Part shown: positions 1 to 8,783 of the stretch, one piece after another
Numbering within the stretch: the stretch's first letter is position 1
Layout: the number at the start of each line of letters is the position of its first letter
DNA from: Magnetococcales bacterium
Lineage (GTDB): Bacteria > Pseudomonadota > Magnetococcia > Magnetococcales > JADFZT01
Length of the DNA stretch: 59,374 nt
NCBI GenBank assembly: GCA_015232395.1
Contig: JADFZT010000023.1
Span: 1 to 59,374, forward strand
Direction of reading: 5' to 3'
Translations under genes and position numbers: made by a program
Notes under the pieces: model-generated
What the model was told of the DNA's origin: nothing
Database searches by the model: none
Seen by the model: the letters and a program-made list of their open reading frames with translations, nothing else

Positions 1-33
1 TGTTGGTAGATATGAATCACCCCGTTTGGGGGG

Positions 34-2490
34 GTGGCATACCCTTTTCAGCCAGTATGGGAGAATCGATTGGGCCGTTTTTTGGCATTTTTGATCCTGG
101 GGCTCGTTCTGGTCGCTGAACTGCCGCCAACAGGGGGGTGGGGGGTGATCAGTGGGGCCGGGGTGGCGGCATTGGGGACTTTTTTCGCATCCAGTTGGCG
201 AAAAGGGTGGTTGGTGGTATTGGCAGGACTTGTTGTTGGTTTGACAACGGCATGGTGGAATGGTGAGCAATATCAGGGCCATTTGCCTGAAAAGCTTTCG
301 GGGGAGGAGGTCATCACCGGGGTGGTGGCGGACCGGGAGGATCGGGCCCGTTCGGTCAAATTGATTTTGGCTGGGGTAACCGCCTCTATGGCTGAGGTGG
401 GGGCGGTTTCCCAGGGGGAGAGGCTCGATTCCGTGGATGATCTGGAAGGGGGGAGCACTACCCTGTGGCGGGCTGAAGGGTTGGTGCAGGTGACGGTCTA
501 TCGGCAGGATGTGTTCGCCCTGCCCGGGGATCGGGTTCGTTTTTCCGCCCGACTCTTTCCCCCCTCCGGCCATCGGGTGCCGGGGAGTTTTGACTATGGG
601 GCCTGGCTTAAAGAGCGGGGTATTGTAGCCACCGGCTATGCCCGGGGGGATGTGGAGATTCTGGAAAGCACGGAGGATTGGCGCTGGAACCGCTTGCGCC
701 AGCATATTTTTCAATGGATTACCCATCATCTTCCCCCGGAAAGCCAGGGGATGGTGGCAGCCATTCTGGTGGGCAAACGGGGAGGACTCTCCCATGAGGT
801 TCGGGAAAATCTGGTGGTGGCCGGGGTGTTTCATCTGGTGGCCATCTCCGGGTTGCATCTGGGGCTGGTGGCTTTTTGGGGATATGGCTTGATTCGTTTG
901 GCCTTGGCCTTGGTGATTCCCCTCTCAGCCCGGTGGGATGTGAAGCGCCTGGCTGCGGGGCTGGCAATTTTCCCTATGCTGGCCTATGCCTTTCTTGCAG
1001 GCTGGCCGGTTTCCACCCAACGGGCGGCGGTGATGGCCGGGGCTTTTTTGCTCAGTATCGCCTTAAGTCGAAACCCCCACCCTTGGCGGGCTTTGGGGGT
1101 GGCGGCGATGATTGTGTTGGTTTGGCGGCCGGGACAACTCTTCGAAGCGGGCTTTTTGCTCTCCTTTTTGGCGGTGGGGGTGTTGCTATGGCTCTGGTGG
1201 CCGGGGCGCTCTCCCATCGGCAATGAAAAGGCCCCGACGGGTCTGGCTGTTCGGGAAGAGAGTGGGGTTTGGGGCCAGCTTCGGGGGTTGGTGATCACCA
1301 CTGTGGTGTTGGGGGTGGTTCTCTCACCCATCTCGGCCCATTTTTTCCACCGCCTCACCCCCTATGGCTTTGTCGGCAACCTGGTGGCGGTGCCTTGGGT
1401 GAGCCTGGTGGCGGTTCCCTTGGGGCTGGGGAGCTTGGTGGTAGCCCCCTTTTCCGACACCCTGGGGGCTTGGCTGCTGCTGGGGACGGGGTGGAGCCTG
1501 GATCTGGTTCGCCTGGGTTCTGATTGGTTGGCTGCTCTTCCTGGTGCGTGGCAACGCCTTCCCGGCCCCCCCTTGGATGGGATCGCCTGGGGGGTGGTGG
1601 GGGGATTGGGGGTGGTGGCACTCCCGGGGCGGATGGCCAAGGGGTTTTCCTTGCTGGTGATGGTGGCAGCCCTCTTTTGGCCCCGGGTGGCTCCTTCGTA
1701 TGGGGTTTTTCACCTGGCGGCGCTGGAGGTGGGGCAGGCCCAATCGGTGGCGGTAAGGGGGCCGGAGGGGGCGTGGTCCATTGTGGATGCCGGGGGGGCG
1801 GTGACCCCTCGTTTCAATATTGGTGAAGGGGTGATTTCCAGTTATCTCTGGCACCATGGGGTCACGGAGTTGAAGCATTTGGTGGTGAGCCACCCCCAGG
1901 CGGATCATATGGCGGGGGCTCGGCGGGTGTTGCGCAATTTTGCGGTGGAGAGTCTCTGGTTGGGGCAGTTTCCTGTCAAGGAGCGGGAAAAGGCGAGCTA
2001 TCGGGCGCTGATGGCAATGGCTGAAGCCCGGGGCGTGGCGATTCGGCGGTTTGCAGTGAGGGAAGCCTTTCAGGAAGGGGAGCTGATATGGCGCATTTTG
2101 CCTCCCTGGTCTCCGGGGGAGGGTCGAAACCATAATGATCGCAGTGTGGTGGTGGAAGCGGCTTTTGGGGCGCATCGCTTTCTTTTTCCAGGGGATATCG
2201 AAAAAGCCGGGGAGGAGTGGCTTTTGGGGCAGGGGGTGTTGCAGCCTGTGACGCTACTGATGGCCCCCCACCACGGCTCCAACTCCTCCAGCTCCCCGGA
2301 GTTTATCGCCGCCACCCAGCCCGAGGGGGTGATTTTCAGCGTGGGGCGGCGCAATCGTTATGGATTTCCCAAACAGCCGGTGGTGGATCGATGGCGGGAG
2401 AGTGGGGCGCAGCTGTGGCGGACGGATCGCCACGGCACGGTGATTGTGGAAAGCGATGGTGAGGCTTGGTGGGTTAAACCTGTAGAATAA
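34..2490 (+). CDS. comEC: ComEC/Rec2-family DNA uptake channel protein
   Basis: This 818-residue protein is predicted to form the inner-membrane channel that carries single-stranded DNA into the cytoplasm during transformation. The N-terminal third has hydrophobic segments and a soluble DUF4131-like part. The competence domain follows, with the typical stretch GVFHLVAISGLHLGL near residues 260-275 and many membrane helices. The last 260 residues are a metallo-beta-lactamase-like domain with SHPQADHMAG (near residue 620) and a later HHGSNSSSS motif, as in full-length ComEC. The start is a GTG at 34; no in-frame ATG gives the same N-terminus. No other competence gene is nearby. The 3' end overlaps the convergent gene at 2474 by 17 bases. 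Confidence 0.93.
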   Translation: MAYPFQPVWENRLGRFLAFLILGLVLVAELPPTGGWGVISGAGVAALGTFFASSWRKGWLVVLAGLVVGLTTAWWNGEQYQGHLPEKLSGEEVITGVVADREDRARSVKLILAGVTASMAEVGAVSQGERLDSVDDLEGGSTTLWRAEGLVQVTVYRQDVFALPGDRVRFSARLFPPSGHRVPGSFDYGAWLKERGIVATGYARGDVEILESTEDWRWNRLRQHIFQWITHHLPPESQGMVAAILVGKRGGLSHEVRENLVVAGVFHLVAISGLHLGLVAFWGYGLIRLALALVIPLSARWDVKRLAAGLAIFPMLAYAFLAGWPVSTQRAAVMAGAFLLSIALSRNPHPWRALGVAAMIVLVWRPGQLFEAGFLLSFLAVGVLLWLWWPGRSPIGNEKAPTGLAVREESGVWGQLRGLVITTVVLGVVLSPISAHFFHRLTPYGFVGNLVAVPWVSLVAVPLGLGSLVVAPFSDTLGAWLLLGTGWSLDLVRLGSDWLAALPGAWQRLPGPPLDGIAWGVVGGLGVVALPGRMAKGFSLLVMVAALFWPRVAPSYGVFHLAALEVGQAQSVAVRGPEGAWSIVDAGGAVTPRFNIGEGVISSYLWHHGVTELKHLVVSHPQADHMAGARRVLRNFAVESLWLGQFPVKEREKASYRALMAMAEARGVAIRRFAVREAFQEGELIWRILPPWSPGEGRNHNDRSVVVEAAFGAHRFLFPGDIEKAGEEWLLGQGVLQPVTLLMAPHHGSNSSSSPEFIAATQPEGVIFSVGRRNRYGFPKQPVVDRWRESGAQLWRTDRHGTVIVESDGEAWWVKPVE

Positions 2491-3064
2491 CTTCCCAGAG
2501 AGGTGTTGTTCCTGAAAAATCAAAGATCTTCCCTGCTGGAACCCCGTCAAACCGGCTGCCCAGAGCGGTCAACGCCTCTTGATAGATCTTCCCATCAGCC
2601 GGAAAAGAGATTCCTTCCGGATGGCGGATGGTCAGCCGATGGTCACAGCCCGCAAGCCCTGTGGCCAGGCGCAGCCCTTCGGTGAGGTGCAAAGGGTCGG
2701 GCAGCAGCACAAGTATGCTTTTGTGTCGGCCATCATCGGGGGCGCTTGGCCAGTGCAGGTTGGGGAGGGAGAGGGTGAACCGGCTTCGTCCGATCATCTC
2801 TCCCAGGTTGGCAAGTCCTCCGTCCCGGGCTGGATGGTCTCCGGTAAAGGGGGGGAGATGATGGCGATTTCGGCTGTGGGCGCAGGCGATTTTTTGGCGA
2901 ATGTCGAGATGGGGGAAAGCGTTGTCAGCCAGATAAACCCCTCGGTCCAAAAAAAAGAGATTGATCTGAAATTCATCAGAAAATGGCTCGGGGATTCCGG
3001 TGATGGCCTTTTCAATGGTGTCTTCGGGGAGCTGATCCCGGGTGATGAGGAGGGTGACTTCCAT
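2474..3064 (-). CDS. Uncharacterised protein, about 196 aa
   Basis: I do not recognise this gene. It starts MEVTLLITRDQLPED at 3064; the frame stays open upstream to 3133, but those extra residues look unlike coding sequence. It has alternating hydrophobic beta-like strands (INLFFLDRGVYLAD, ILVLLPDP) and no signal peptide or membrane helix. The strand pattern faintly recalls DsrE-like alpha/beta proteins, but no conserved cysteine or diagnostic motif supports that. It runs convergently into comEC and lies 115 bases downstream of the membrane protein gene at 3180-3782 on the same strand, so the two may be cotranscribed. Confidence 0.6.
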   Translation of the reverse strand: MEVTLLITRDQLPEDTIEKAITGIPEPFSDEFQINLFFLDRGVYLADNAFPHLDIRQKIACAHSRNRHHLPPFTGDHPARDGGLANLGEMIGRSRFTLSLPNLHWPSAPDDGRHKSILVLLPDPLHLTEGLRLATGLAGCDHRLTIRHPEGISFPADGKIYQEALTALGSRFDGVPAGKIFDFSGTTPLWEVILQV

Positions 3065-3179
3065 GGGGCATTTCGCTAACTGCGTTCGATTTCCTGATGA
3101 TTGGCGTGGCTGTCTGTTTCGGATCGTTTCCATTCCGGTCGTGTTGACTTGTTCCCGATAGATCCCTCCCCGGTCGCAT

Positions 3180-3782
3180 TTACTTGTTCCGGAAGGGATC
3201 TTTCACTTTGACCCGCTGGCCGGGACGGGGTTGATCTCCAGCCTTCTCTTCCAGCTTCCACGCTTCGGTAGCCCGCAAGCGCCGGGTAAAGATGATCTGC
3301 AACAGCGGCGTCAGAAGGAGCGCGATCAGCACTGTCAGCAGGATGCCCATGTGGAGATTTGCCCGGGCGGTATAGTCGGGGGGGAGCATTACGCCGATGC
3401 CTACAGTGAGGAAGAGGATGGCCAAAATTTTGGAGACATAGCGCCCCATCCACACCCCCAAAACCGCAATCAGGGTGAGAATGGCCAAATTTTGCCACAA
3501 CCCCGTATTGCCCCCTTCGGAACTCATGGGGATGTTGGCACCCAGGGCCAGAATCAGCACCACGATGGCCACCAGAATGTTTTGATTCCTCAACATCCAG
3601 ATTGCCACAAGGGCGTAGAGGGTGCCCAGGAGAAAATTGGTCTCCACTCCCACCCGGGCGGCCAGCTCCGCTGGAAGATTGGCTCCCACGGAGAGTACCA
3701 GGATAAAGAAGATAAACCCGGATTTGATCATCCCCGTTAACGAGGCGGGTTCGGGTTTTGAGGTGATGATTTTTTCCGCCAT
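3180..3782 (-). CDS. Hypothetical inner-membrane protein, 200 aa
   Basis: A short cytoplasmic N-terminus (about 18 residues) is followed by five or six hydrophobic segments, for example GFIFFILVLSVGANLP, FLLGTLYALVAIWML, ILVAIVVLILALGANIPM and MGILLTVLIALLLTPLLQII. The tail of about 40 residues is charged and basic, ending DPFRNK. It is an integral inner-membrane protein of unknown role. The repeated VGANLP/LGANIPM motif suggests two related membrane halves. It is followed on the same strand by the 2474-3064 gene. I see no family motif that would assign a function. Confidence 0.75.
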   Translation of the reverse strand: MAEKIITSKPEPASLTGMIKSGFIFFILVLSVGANLPAELAARVGVETNFLLGTLYALVAIWMLRNQNILVAIVVLILALGANIPMSSEGGNTGLWQNLAILTLIAVLGVWMGRYVSKILAILFLTVGIGVMLPPDYTARANLHMGILLTVLIALLLTPLLQIIFTRRLRATEAWKLEEKAGDQPRPGQRVKVKDPFRNK

Positions 3783-3951
3783 TCGTCCCCCCTTGCCTTT
3801 GACGATTGCGAAATGAAGGTTTAAGCCGATAGTTCCATTATCGAATGGATGAAGGGAAGAGTTGAACGGAATTTAGGATTGTTCACAAATATCCCCCGGT
3901 TTTTTTCCTGAGGCTCTTCCCTGATTTTCCAGAAAATGCATGTGTCCGGGT

Positions 3952-4776
3952 TCAAGGAAATAGCCGTTTGGAGTCTTGCCAGAGCTCTTCCAGTGCCGCC
4001 AGATCTTCATCCTCCACCAGCTTGTCCTGCTGTTGCAGGTGTTCCTCGATATAGCGAAAACGGGATTGGGCTTTGATGGTGGTGCGGCGCAGGGCGGCCT
4101 CGGGGTTGACGTTCATGTGTCGGGCCAGATTGACCAGGACAAACAGCAGATCCCCAAATTCCCCCTCCATCCCCTCCTGATCCTGCTGGGCATGGGCCTC
4201 TTCCAGCTCCCCCAGCTCCTCATGGACTTTTTTCCACACCGGCTCGATTTCGGTCCAGTCAAAATTGACCTTGGCCATCTTGCGCTGCACCTTGTGCGCC
4301 CAGAGGAGCGCTGGCAGCTTGCCGCTCAAGCCGTCGAATACCGACAGGGTCTGGGGGGAGCGTTTATCTTCCCGATCAGCCTTTTCCCGACGTTTGATCT
4401 CCTCCCATTGATCCACCACCTGATCCGGCGTGGCGAGGGTTTCCTCCTTGGAGCCGAAGACGTGGGGGTGGCGATTGGTCATCTTGGTGGTGATGTGGCG
4501 GATCACCTCTTCCAGGGTGAAGGTGCCATTTTCCCGGGCGATCTCGCTGTGAAAAACAATGTGAAAAAGCAGATCCCCCAACTCCTCCTTAAGCTCTGCC
4601 GGATCCCCGGATTCCACCCCTTCAGCCACTTCATAGGCCTCTTCGATGGTGTAGGGGAGGAGGGAGTGGTGGGTCTGTTTGCGATCCCAGGGGCAGCCGT
4701 CGGGAGCGCGTAGACGCTGCATCAAGGTTTCGAGTTCCTGGATGGCTTCGCTGGAAAGGGAAGTGTCGGAGGGCAT
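3952..4776 (-). CDS. mazG: Nucleoside triphosphate pyrophosphohydrolase MazG
   Basis: MazG hydrolyses nucleoside triphosphates to monophosphates and pyrophosphate, a house-cleaning and stress-linked activity in the cytosol. The 274-residue length matches full MazG with two tandem MazG domains. The first domain carries the acidic metal-binding pattern EEAYEVAEG and EELGDLLFHIVFH (roughly residues 45-80). The N-terminal block LRAPDGCPWDRKQTHHSL is the family signature. The second domain carries EELGELEEAH and EFGDLLFVLVN near residues 190-215. It starts at an ATG at 4776 and is monocistronic here, with its back to the flagellar operon. Confidence 0.95.
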   Translation of the reverse strand: MPSDTSLSSEAIQELETLMQRLRAPDGCPWDRKQTHHSLLPYTIEEAYEVAEGVESGDPAELKEELGDLLFHIVFHSEIARENGTFTLEEVIRHITTKMTNRHPHVFGSKEETLATPDQVVDQWEEIKRREKADREDKRSPQTLSVFDGLSGKLPALLWAHKVQRKMAKVNFDWTEIEPVWKKVHEELGELEEAHAQQDQEGMEGEFGDLLFVLVNLARHMNVNPEAALRRTTIKAQSRFRYIEEHLQQQDKLVEDEDLAALEELWQDSKRLFP

Positions 4777-5080
4777 ATGGCTCGGTCCATGGGGTGGTTG
4801 GCAAGCCCATGGATGGATCCTTCACGGGCAGTTGGCTTCCTGTTTGCTACTTTATATTAAAGTGAGACCATCCGGGTAGGAACCTCCGCCCCTCCCGGGG
4901 TGGATCGGTTTGATGGGGTAAAAAACATGAAGGCCCCGGAGCGTTCTTGTTTGGTGCTTCGGTCTATCCCTGTTTGGTTAATTGACTGTCTTTGCGCTCT
5001 TTTTGTGCAAGTCGGAGCATGTCATGCACCTCCTGCTCCAGCCCGGATCAGAGGGTGTGGGATTCATTCCCAGAGGGCTC

Positions 5081-5114
5081 CCCGGGCTTCCCTGCCAGGG
5101 AACAATTGCCCGGG
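5081..5114. repeat. Nested GC-rich inverted repeat upstream of flgF
   Basis: An outer stem of CCCGGGC (5081-5087) with GCCCGGG (5108-5114) encloses an inner stem of TTCCCT (5088-5093) with AGGGAA (5097-5102). The result is a hairpin with a five-base bulge. It lies about 120 bases upstream of the sigma-54-like promoter. It could be a terminator-like structure or a protein site; no T-run follows. Confidence 0.5.
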
Positions 5115-5231
5115 CAGGGGGCAAAAAACGCCAACTTAACCGAATGTGGAAAAAGTTTCCCCCTGTTCTTCCCCAGGGGAAATCACTGGTGAATCCAGCT
5201 GTTGCTGAAAAAAACCGCCTCAATCCGGGTA

Positions 5232-5247
5232 TGGCATGGGGGTTGCT
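5232..5247 (+). promoter_or_regulatory. Sigma-54 (RpoN) -24/-12 promoter for the flg operon
   Basis: The sequence TGGCAT-GGGGG-TTGCT matches the sigma-54 consensus TGGCAC-N5-TTGCW. It has the invariant GG at 5233-5234 and GC at 5245-5246, spaced exactly as required. It ends 44 bases before the flgF start, and an AGGAG ribosome site follows at 5276-5280. Sigma-54 control of rod and ring genes is usual in polar-flagellate proteobacteria. The activator and its upstream site are not identified. Confidence 0.8.
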
Positions 5248-5291
5248 TTGATTCTGGATACCTTAGAATCCTCATAGGAGAAGTTTTCATC

Positions 5292-6098
5292 ATGGACAGT
5301 GGATTGTATGCGGCGGTCAATGGCGCACTCAGGGCCGAACTACGGATGGAAGTGTTGGCCAATAACCTGGCCAACGTCAATACCAACGGTTACAAGGAAG
5401 ATAACATCACCTTTGATTCCTATATGACCGAGCCGGGTCCCGAGCAGTTTCCCCTGCCCACAGACTCCTTTTTGGGACAGCGTACTCCGGGGGGCATCCC
5501 TTTTCCTTTCAGCAACCCCTCCGCCAACGCCTACCAGATGACCTATCCCCGAGCTGACGGCACCACCGTCGATCTTTCCCAGGGGGCCATGCAAAAAACC
5601 GGCAATCGTCTGGATGTGGCTCTGGAAGGGGAGGGGTTTTTCGTGGTCAACACCCCCGACGGCCCCCGTTATACCCGGGACGGTCACTTTCAGGTCAATA
5701 CCCTGGGGGAGCTGGTCAACAAAAACGGCCATCCGGTCCAGGGCGCGGGTGGTGCCAATCTGGTGATTGGTGATAACCCGGTGGAAATCGGAGCCGATGG
5801 GGTGATCTCCGGCCCCGGGGGCAATCTCGGCCAGATCCAGGTGGTGGGACTCCCGGAAGAGGCCTTGACCAAAGTCGGTCAAAATCTCTATTCCGCGCCT
5901 GCCGGGGCTGAAGTGGCCCTGGAGGACTCATCCCAAAGCTTCCATCAGGGATTTCTCGAAGGCTCCAACTCCAACATGATCCGGGGCATGACCCAGATGA
6001 TCGAAACAGGGCGGGCCATGGAGGCCTATATGCGTCTGATCAAAACCATGGATCAGCTGGATGCCCAGGCCGCAGGCCAGATCGGTAAGTTGGAATAG
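5292..6098 (+). CDS. flgF: Flagellar basal-body proximal rod protein FlgF
   Basis: FlgF is a structural subunit of the proximal rod that crosses the periplasm. The 268-residue protein opens with MDSGLYAAVNGALRAELR and the rod/hook signature LANNLANVNTNGYK (residues 20-33). It closes with the coiled helix MTQMIETGRAMEAYMRLIKTM that rod proteins use for bundle packing. The start at 5292 is preferred because AGGAG precedes it at good distance and the family begins at this Met; the open frame upstream to 5202 is not coding. It is the first gene of the operon, directly behind the sigma-54-like promoter. Confidence 0.95.
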   Translation: MDSGLYAAVNGALRAELRMEVLANNLANVNTNGYKEDNITFDSYMTEPGPEQFPLPTDSFLGQRTPGGIPFPFSNPSANAYQMTYPRADGTTVDLSQGAMQKTGNRLDVALEGEGFFVVNTPDGPRYTRDGHFQVNTLGELVNKNGHPVQGAGGANLVIGDNPVEIGADGVISGPGGNLGQIQVVGLPEEALTKVGQNLYSAPAGAEVALEDSSQSFHQGFLEGSNSNMIRGMTQMIETGRAMEAYMRLIKTMDQLDAQAAGQIGKLE

Positions 6099-6260
6099 CC
6101 CGGCCAGAGGGGATAACCCAGTATAAATGAACCGGAATGGCTGAACTGTTTTAGGGGTTGCAGGGGCTGAATCAATCTCCTCTCACCCTCCCAAATGGAT
6201 CCCATTCCCAGTCAGATTGAATCATTCAAGCCAAAAAAAAGAACCAAGGAGCCTTTCGTC

Positions 6261-7067
6261 ATGATTCGGGCACTCTATACCGCCTCTACCGGCATGCAAG
6301 CTCAGCAACTCAACATCGACGTGATCGCCGACAACCTGGCCAACGTCAACACCACCGGCTTTAAAAATGCCCGGACTGACTTTCAGGATCTGCTCTACGC
6401 CAACCTGCGCTCTCCCGGTGCTGAAAACTCCTCTGCTGGCACTCTGGTGCCGGTGGGAACCCAGCTGGGCCACGGTGTCAAAGTGGCTTCCGTCAGCAAG
6501 GATTTTACCCAGGGCAGCCCTGTCGCCACCAGTGAAGATCCCATGAACGTGGACATGATGGTTCAGGGACAAGGTTTTTTCCAGATCGAACTCCCCTCTG
6601 GTGAGACCGCCTACACCCGGGATGGCAGCTTTAAAATTCTCGACGGCAACATCGTCACCTCCGACGGCTATCCTCTGATCGGTGGCCAGATCGGCTTTGA
6701 TCCCACCACCACCCTGGGCATCAGCGTTGAGTCCAGCGGCGCCATCGGCCTGGAGGACACCTCCACCACCGGGTTTACCTCTGGCGTTGGTCAGCTGCAA
6801 CTGGCCCGTTTTGTCAATCCCGAGGGTTTGAATGCCATCGGCAACAATCTCTACAAAGAGACCGAATCTTCCGGTACCCCCCAGCTGGGCAACCCCGAAG
6901 AGGATGGTTACGGTTCGGTCAACCAGCACTATCTGGAGCAGTCCAACGTCTCCATGGTGAGCGAGATGGTCAACATGATTACCACCCAGCGGGCCTACGA
7001 AGTAGGGGCCAAGGCGATTCAGACCGCCGACTCCATGCTGGGTGAAGTGACCGGCCTGAAACGCTGA
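6261..7067 (+). CDS. flgG: Flagellar basal-body distal rod protein FlgG
   Basis: FlgG builds the distal rod, the drive shaft between the motor and the hook. The 268-residue product starts MIRALYTASTGMQAQQ and has IADNLANVNTTGFKNARTDF, the rod-protein N-terminal signature. The C-terminus VSEMVNMITTQRAYEVG is the conserved FlgG bundle helix. AAGGAG sits 10 bases before the ATG at 6261, so the in-frame upstream extension to 6195 is rejected. It lies 162 bases after flgF; that gap shows no clear promoter. Confidence 0.96.
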   Translation: MIRALYTASTGMQAQQLNIDVIADNLANVNTTGFKNARTDFQDLLYANLRSPGAENSSAGTLVPVGTQLGHGVKVASVSKDFTQGSPVATSEDPMNVDMMVQGQGFFQIELPSGETAYTRDGSFKILDGNIVTSDGYPLIGGQIGFDPTTTLGISVESSGAIGLEDTSTTGFTSGVGQLQLARFVNPEGLNAIGNNLYKETESSGTPQLGNPEEDGYGSVNQHYLEQSNVSMVSEMVNMITTQRAYEVGAKAIQTADSMLGEVTGLKR

Positions 7068-7211
7068 TCCGGATAAACAGGATTTTTGATGCGGGGTGAT
7101 TTCGGTTTTTGACCGGATGATCCCCGCGACCGGTTCCCGGTTTTGGATGCCAGATTTCAAGTTTCAAGCTCAAAACCGACAGCGACAACGTTTTGGTCCA
7201 ATGGAGTGACG

Positions 7212-8021
7212 ATGAAGGGCTCTATCTTTTCTGGCGCGATTCTTGAATATTCAACTCTTGAGTGTTCAACTTCACTCTATTCAACAGGGCCATGTGCACG
7301 ACAGCCTCTCGGGTTTTGGCCCAGGGGAATCGCCCTGATTTTCGCCCTGGTACTGGGATTGAGTGGCTTCGACGCCCAGGCCCAGCTTCTCTCTCAGGAG
7401 CAGCTGAATCGCCAGGTGAGTTTAGAACTTCAGAAGATTTTGGCTGATGATGGCAACGGTTTGACGGTTTCCAATGTGCTTTACCGTTACGATCTGCAGG
7501 TGAATGATGGTGAAGTCAGCGTGGAAGTGGATCTGCCAATGGAGATCCAAACCCCTGGCCGCCACACCATTTTGGTCAATGTTTTGGTAGACGGGGTGGT
7601 GGAAAAGGTGCTGGAGCCCACCGCAAAGCTCACGCAGCGGCTGCGGATTCCGGTTCCAGCGACAACCCTGGAGCGGGGCACAGTGGTCAGCAGTGCTGAT
7701 TTCAACTGGATCGAAAAGGAGTTTTCCCGCTCGATACCAGGTTTGGTCACAGAAATAAATGCGGTGGTCGGCAAGGCTTTGACCCGCACCGCCCGTGAGG
7801 GCAGGCTCCTGCAGAGCAAATGGTTTGAAGCCCCGGTGGCTGTCGATCGGGGAGAGAGAATCCGAGTAAAAGTGAGCACAGGATTGCTCACCATCAATAC
7901 CCTGGGGGTGGCCATGGGCAAGGGGCGCATCGGTGAAACCATCGAAGTGCGCAACCCCGACAGTCGCCAACGCTATCTGGCCCGGATTATAGGACCCGGG
8001 GAGGTCCAGGTAGAAAACTGA
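7212..8021 (+). CDS. flgA: Flagellar P-ring assembly chaperone FlgA
   Basis: FlgA is a periplasmic chaperone for assembly of the FlgI P-ring. A hydrophobic export segment (GIALIFALVLGLSG, about residues 36-50) ends at AQAQ. An SAF-like domain follows (VPATTLERGTVVSSADF). The C-terminal FlgA block includes VSTGLLTINTLGVAMGKGRIG and the closing IIGPGEVQVEN. The start at 7212 follows GGAG. The 35 residues before the signal core are unusual and contain three near-repeats, EYST-LECST-SLYST, encoded by a local DNA repeat at about 7246-7283. No in-frame start removes them. Confidence 0.9.
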   Translation: MKGSIFSGAILEYSTLECSTSLYSTGPCARQPLGFWPRGIALIFALVLGLSGFDAQAQLLSQEQLNRQVSLELQKILADDGNGLTVSNVLYRYDLQVNDGEVSVEVDLPMEIQTPGRHTILVNVLVDGVVEKVLEPTAKLTQRLRIPVPATTLERGTVVSSADFNWIEKEFSRSIPGLVTEINAVVGKALTRTAREGRLLQSKWFEAPVAVDRGERIRVKVSTGLLTINTLGVAMGKGRIGETIEVRNPDSRQRYLARIIGPGEVQVEN

Positions 8022-8076
8022 TCCGCCTAAAGCACTGGGGCATAGAGGCGGGGCAAGCGTGGAAAGAAGAGAGACC

Positions 8077-8763
8077 ATGACGACGGACCGGCTGGTAATC
8101 GTATTGCTGATGGTAAGTGTGACCCTGACCGGTTGCGGCATGACCCGCGCCTCCCAGCGTCCCATCGCCCCGATGGCGGTGGTTCAGCCTGAGGCCCCGG
8201 AGCGTTTGTCTCCCAAAAAGGGCTCCATCTGGCAGACCACCGACCGCAACACCCTTTTTGTGGACAACAAGGCCCGCAACATCGGCGACCTGATTACCGT
8301 CTACGTATCAGAAGAGTCCGAGGCGGGCAAAGAGGCCTCCACGGCACTCTCCCGGGAAGATGACAGCTCCTTCAGCTTTTCCGGTCTGTTTGATCTGACC
8401 TCGGTCTTCAAATCCGACAAAACCCTCGCTTCCGGGGGCACTTCCAGCAAACATGAATTCGACGGCTCCGGCAAAACCGAGCGGGAGAGCGCCTTTACCG
8501 CGACCATCTCCTGCCAGGTGACCGAGATGCTCAGCAACGGCAACCTCCGCATCGAGGGGCGTCGGGATATCACCATCAATAACGAAAACCAGTTTATCCT
8601 CCTCTCCGGCATCATCCGGCCCGAGGATATCGCCACGGACAACTCCATCCAGTCGGCCCAGATCGCCGATGCCCGGATCGAATATTCCGGTGATGGCGAT
8701 ATCGATGACCAGCAAAATCCGGGATGGGTCAACTCCTTCTTTGCCAACCTGCCCATCCTGTGA
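8077..8763 (+). CDS. flgH: Flagellar L-ring lipoprotein FlgH
   Basis: FlgH forms the outer-membrane L-ring bushing. The 228-residue precursor has a lipoprotein signal ending in the lipobox LTGC, with the lipidated Cys at about residue 18. The mature part shows the FlgH motifs GSIWQTTDRNTLFVDNKARN, IGDLITVYVSEESEAGKEAS and the C-terminal block GNLRIEGRRDITINNENQ, followed by LSGIIRPEDI. The ATG at 8077 is preferred over the GTG at 8059 because the signal peptide starts there. It sits between flgA and flgI, 20 bases before flgI. Confidence 0.95.
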   Translation: MTTDRLVIVLLMVSVTLTGCGMTRASQRPIAPMAVVQPEAPERLSPKKGSIWQTTDRNTLFVDNKARNIGDLITVYVSEESEAGKEASTALSREDDSSFSFSGLFDLTSVFKSDKTLASGGTSSKHEFDGSGKTERESAFTATISCQVTEMLSNGNLRIEGRRDITINNENQFILLSGIIRPEDIATDNSIQSAQIADARIEYSGDGDIDDQQNPGWVNSFFANLPIL

Positions 8764-8783
8764 GGCTGAGGAAGCTGAACATC

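Larger units (their letters stand above)
4777..5291. other. Intergenic region between mazG and flgF
   Basis: This 515-base divergent spacer holds no convincing gene. It contains a nested GC-rich inverted repeat at 5081-5114 and a -24/-12 promoter at 5232-5247 for the flagellar operon. Short open frames here lack coding character. Confidence 0.7.

Noticed and set aside
2474-3064. DsrE/TusD-like assignment for the gene next to comEC
   Set aside because: The strand pattern is suggestive, but the conserved Cys and surrounding motif are absent, so it is left as uncharacterised.
6120-6260. Second sigma-54 promoter before flgG
   Set aside because: TGGC and TTGC motifs occur, but the distance between them does not fit the -24/-12 spacing.
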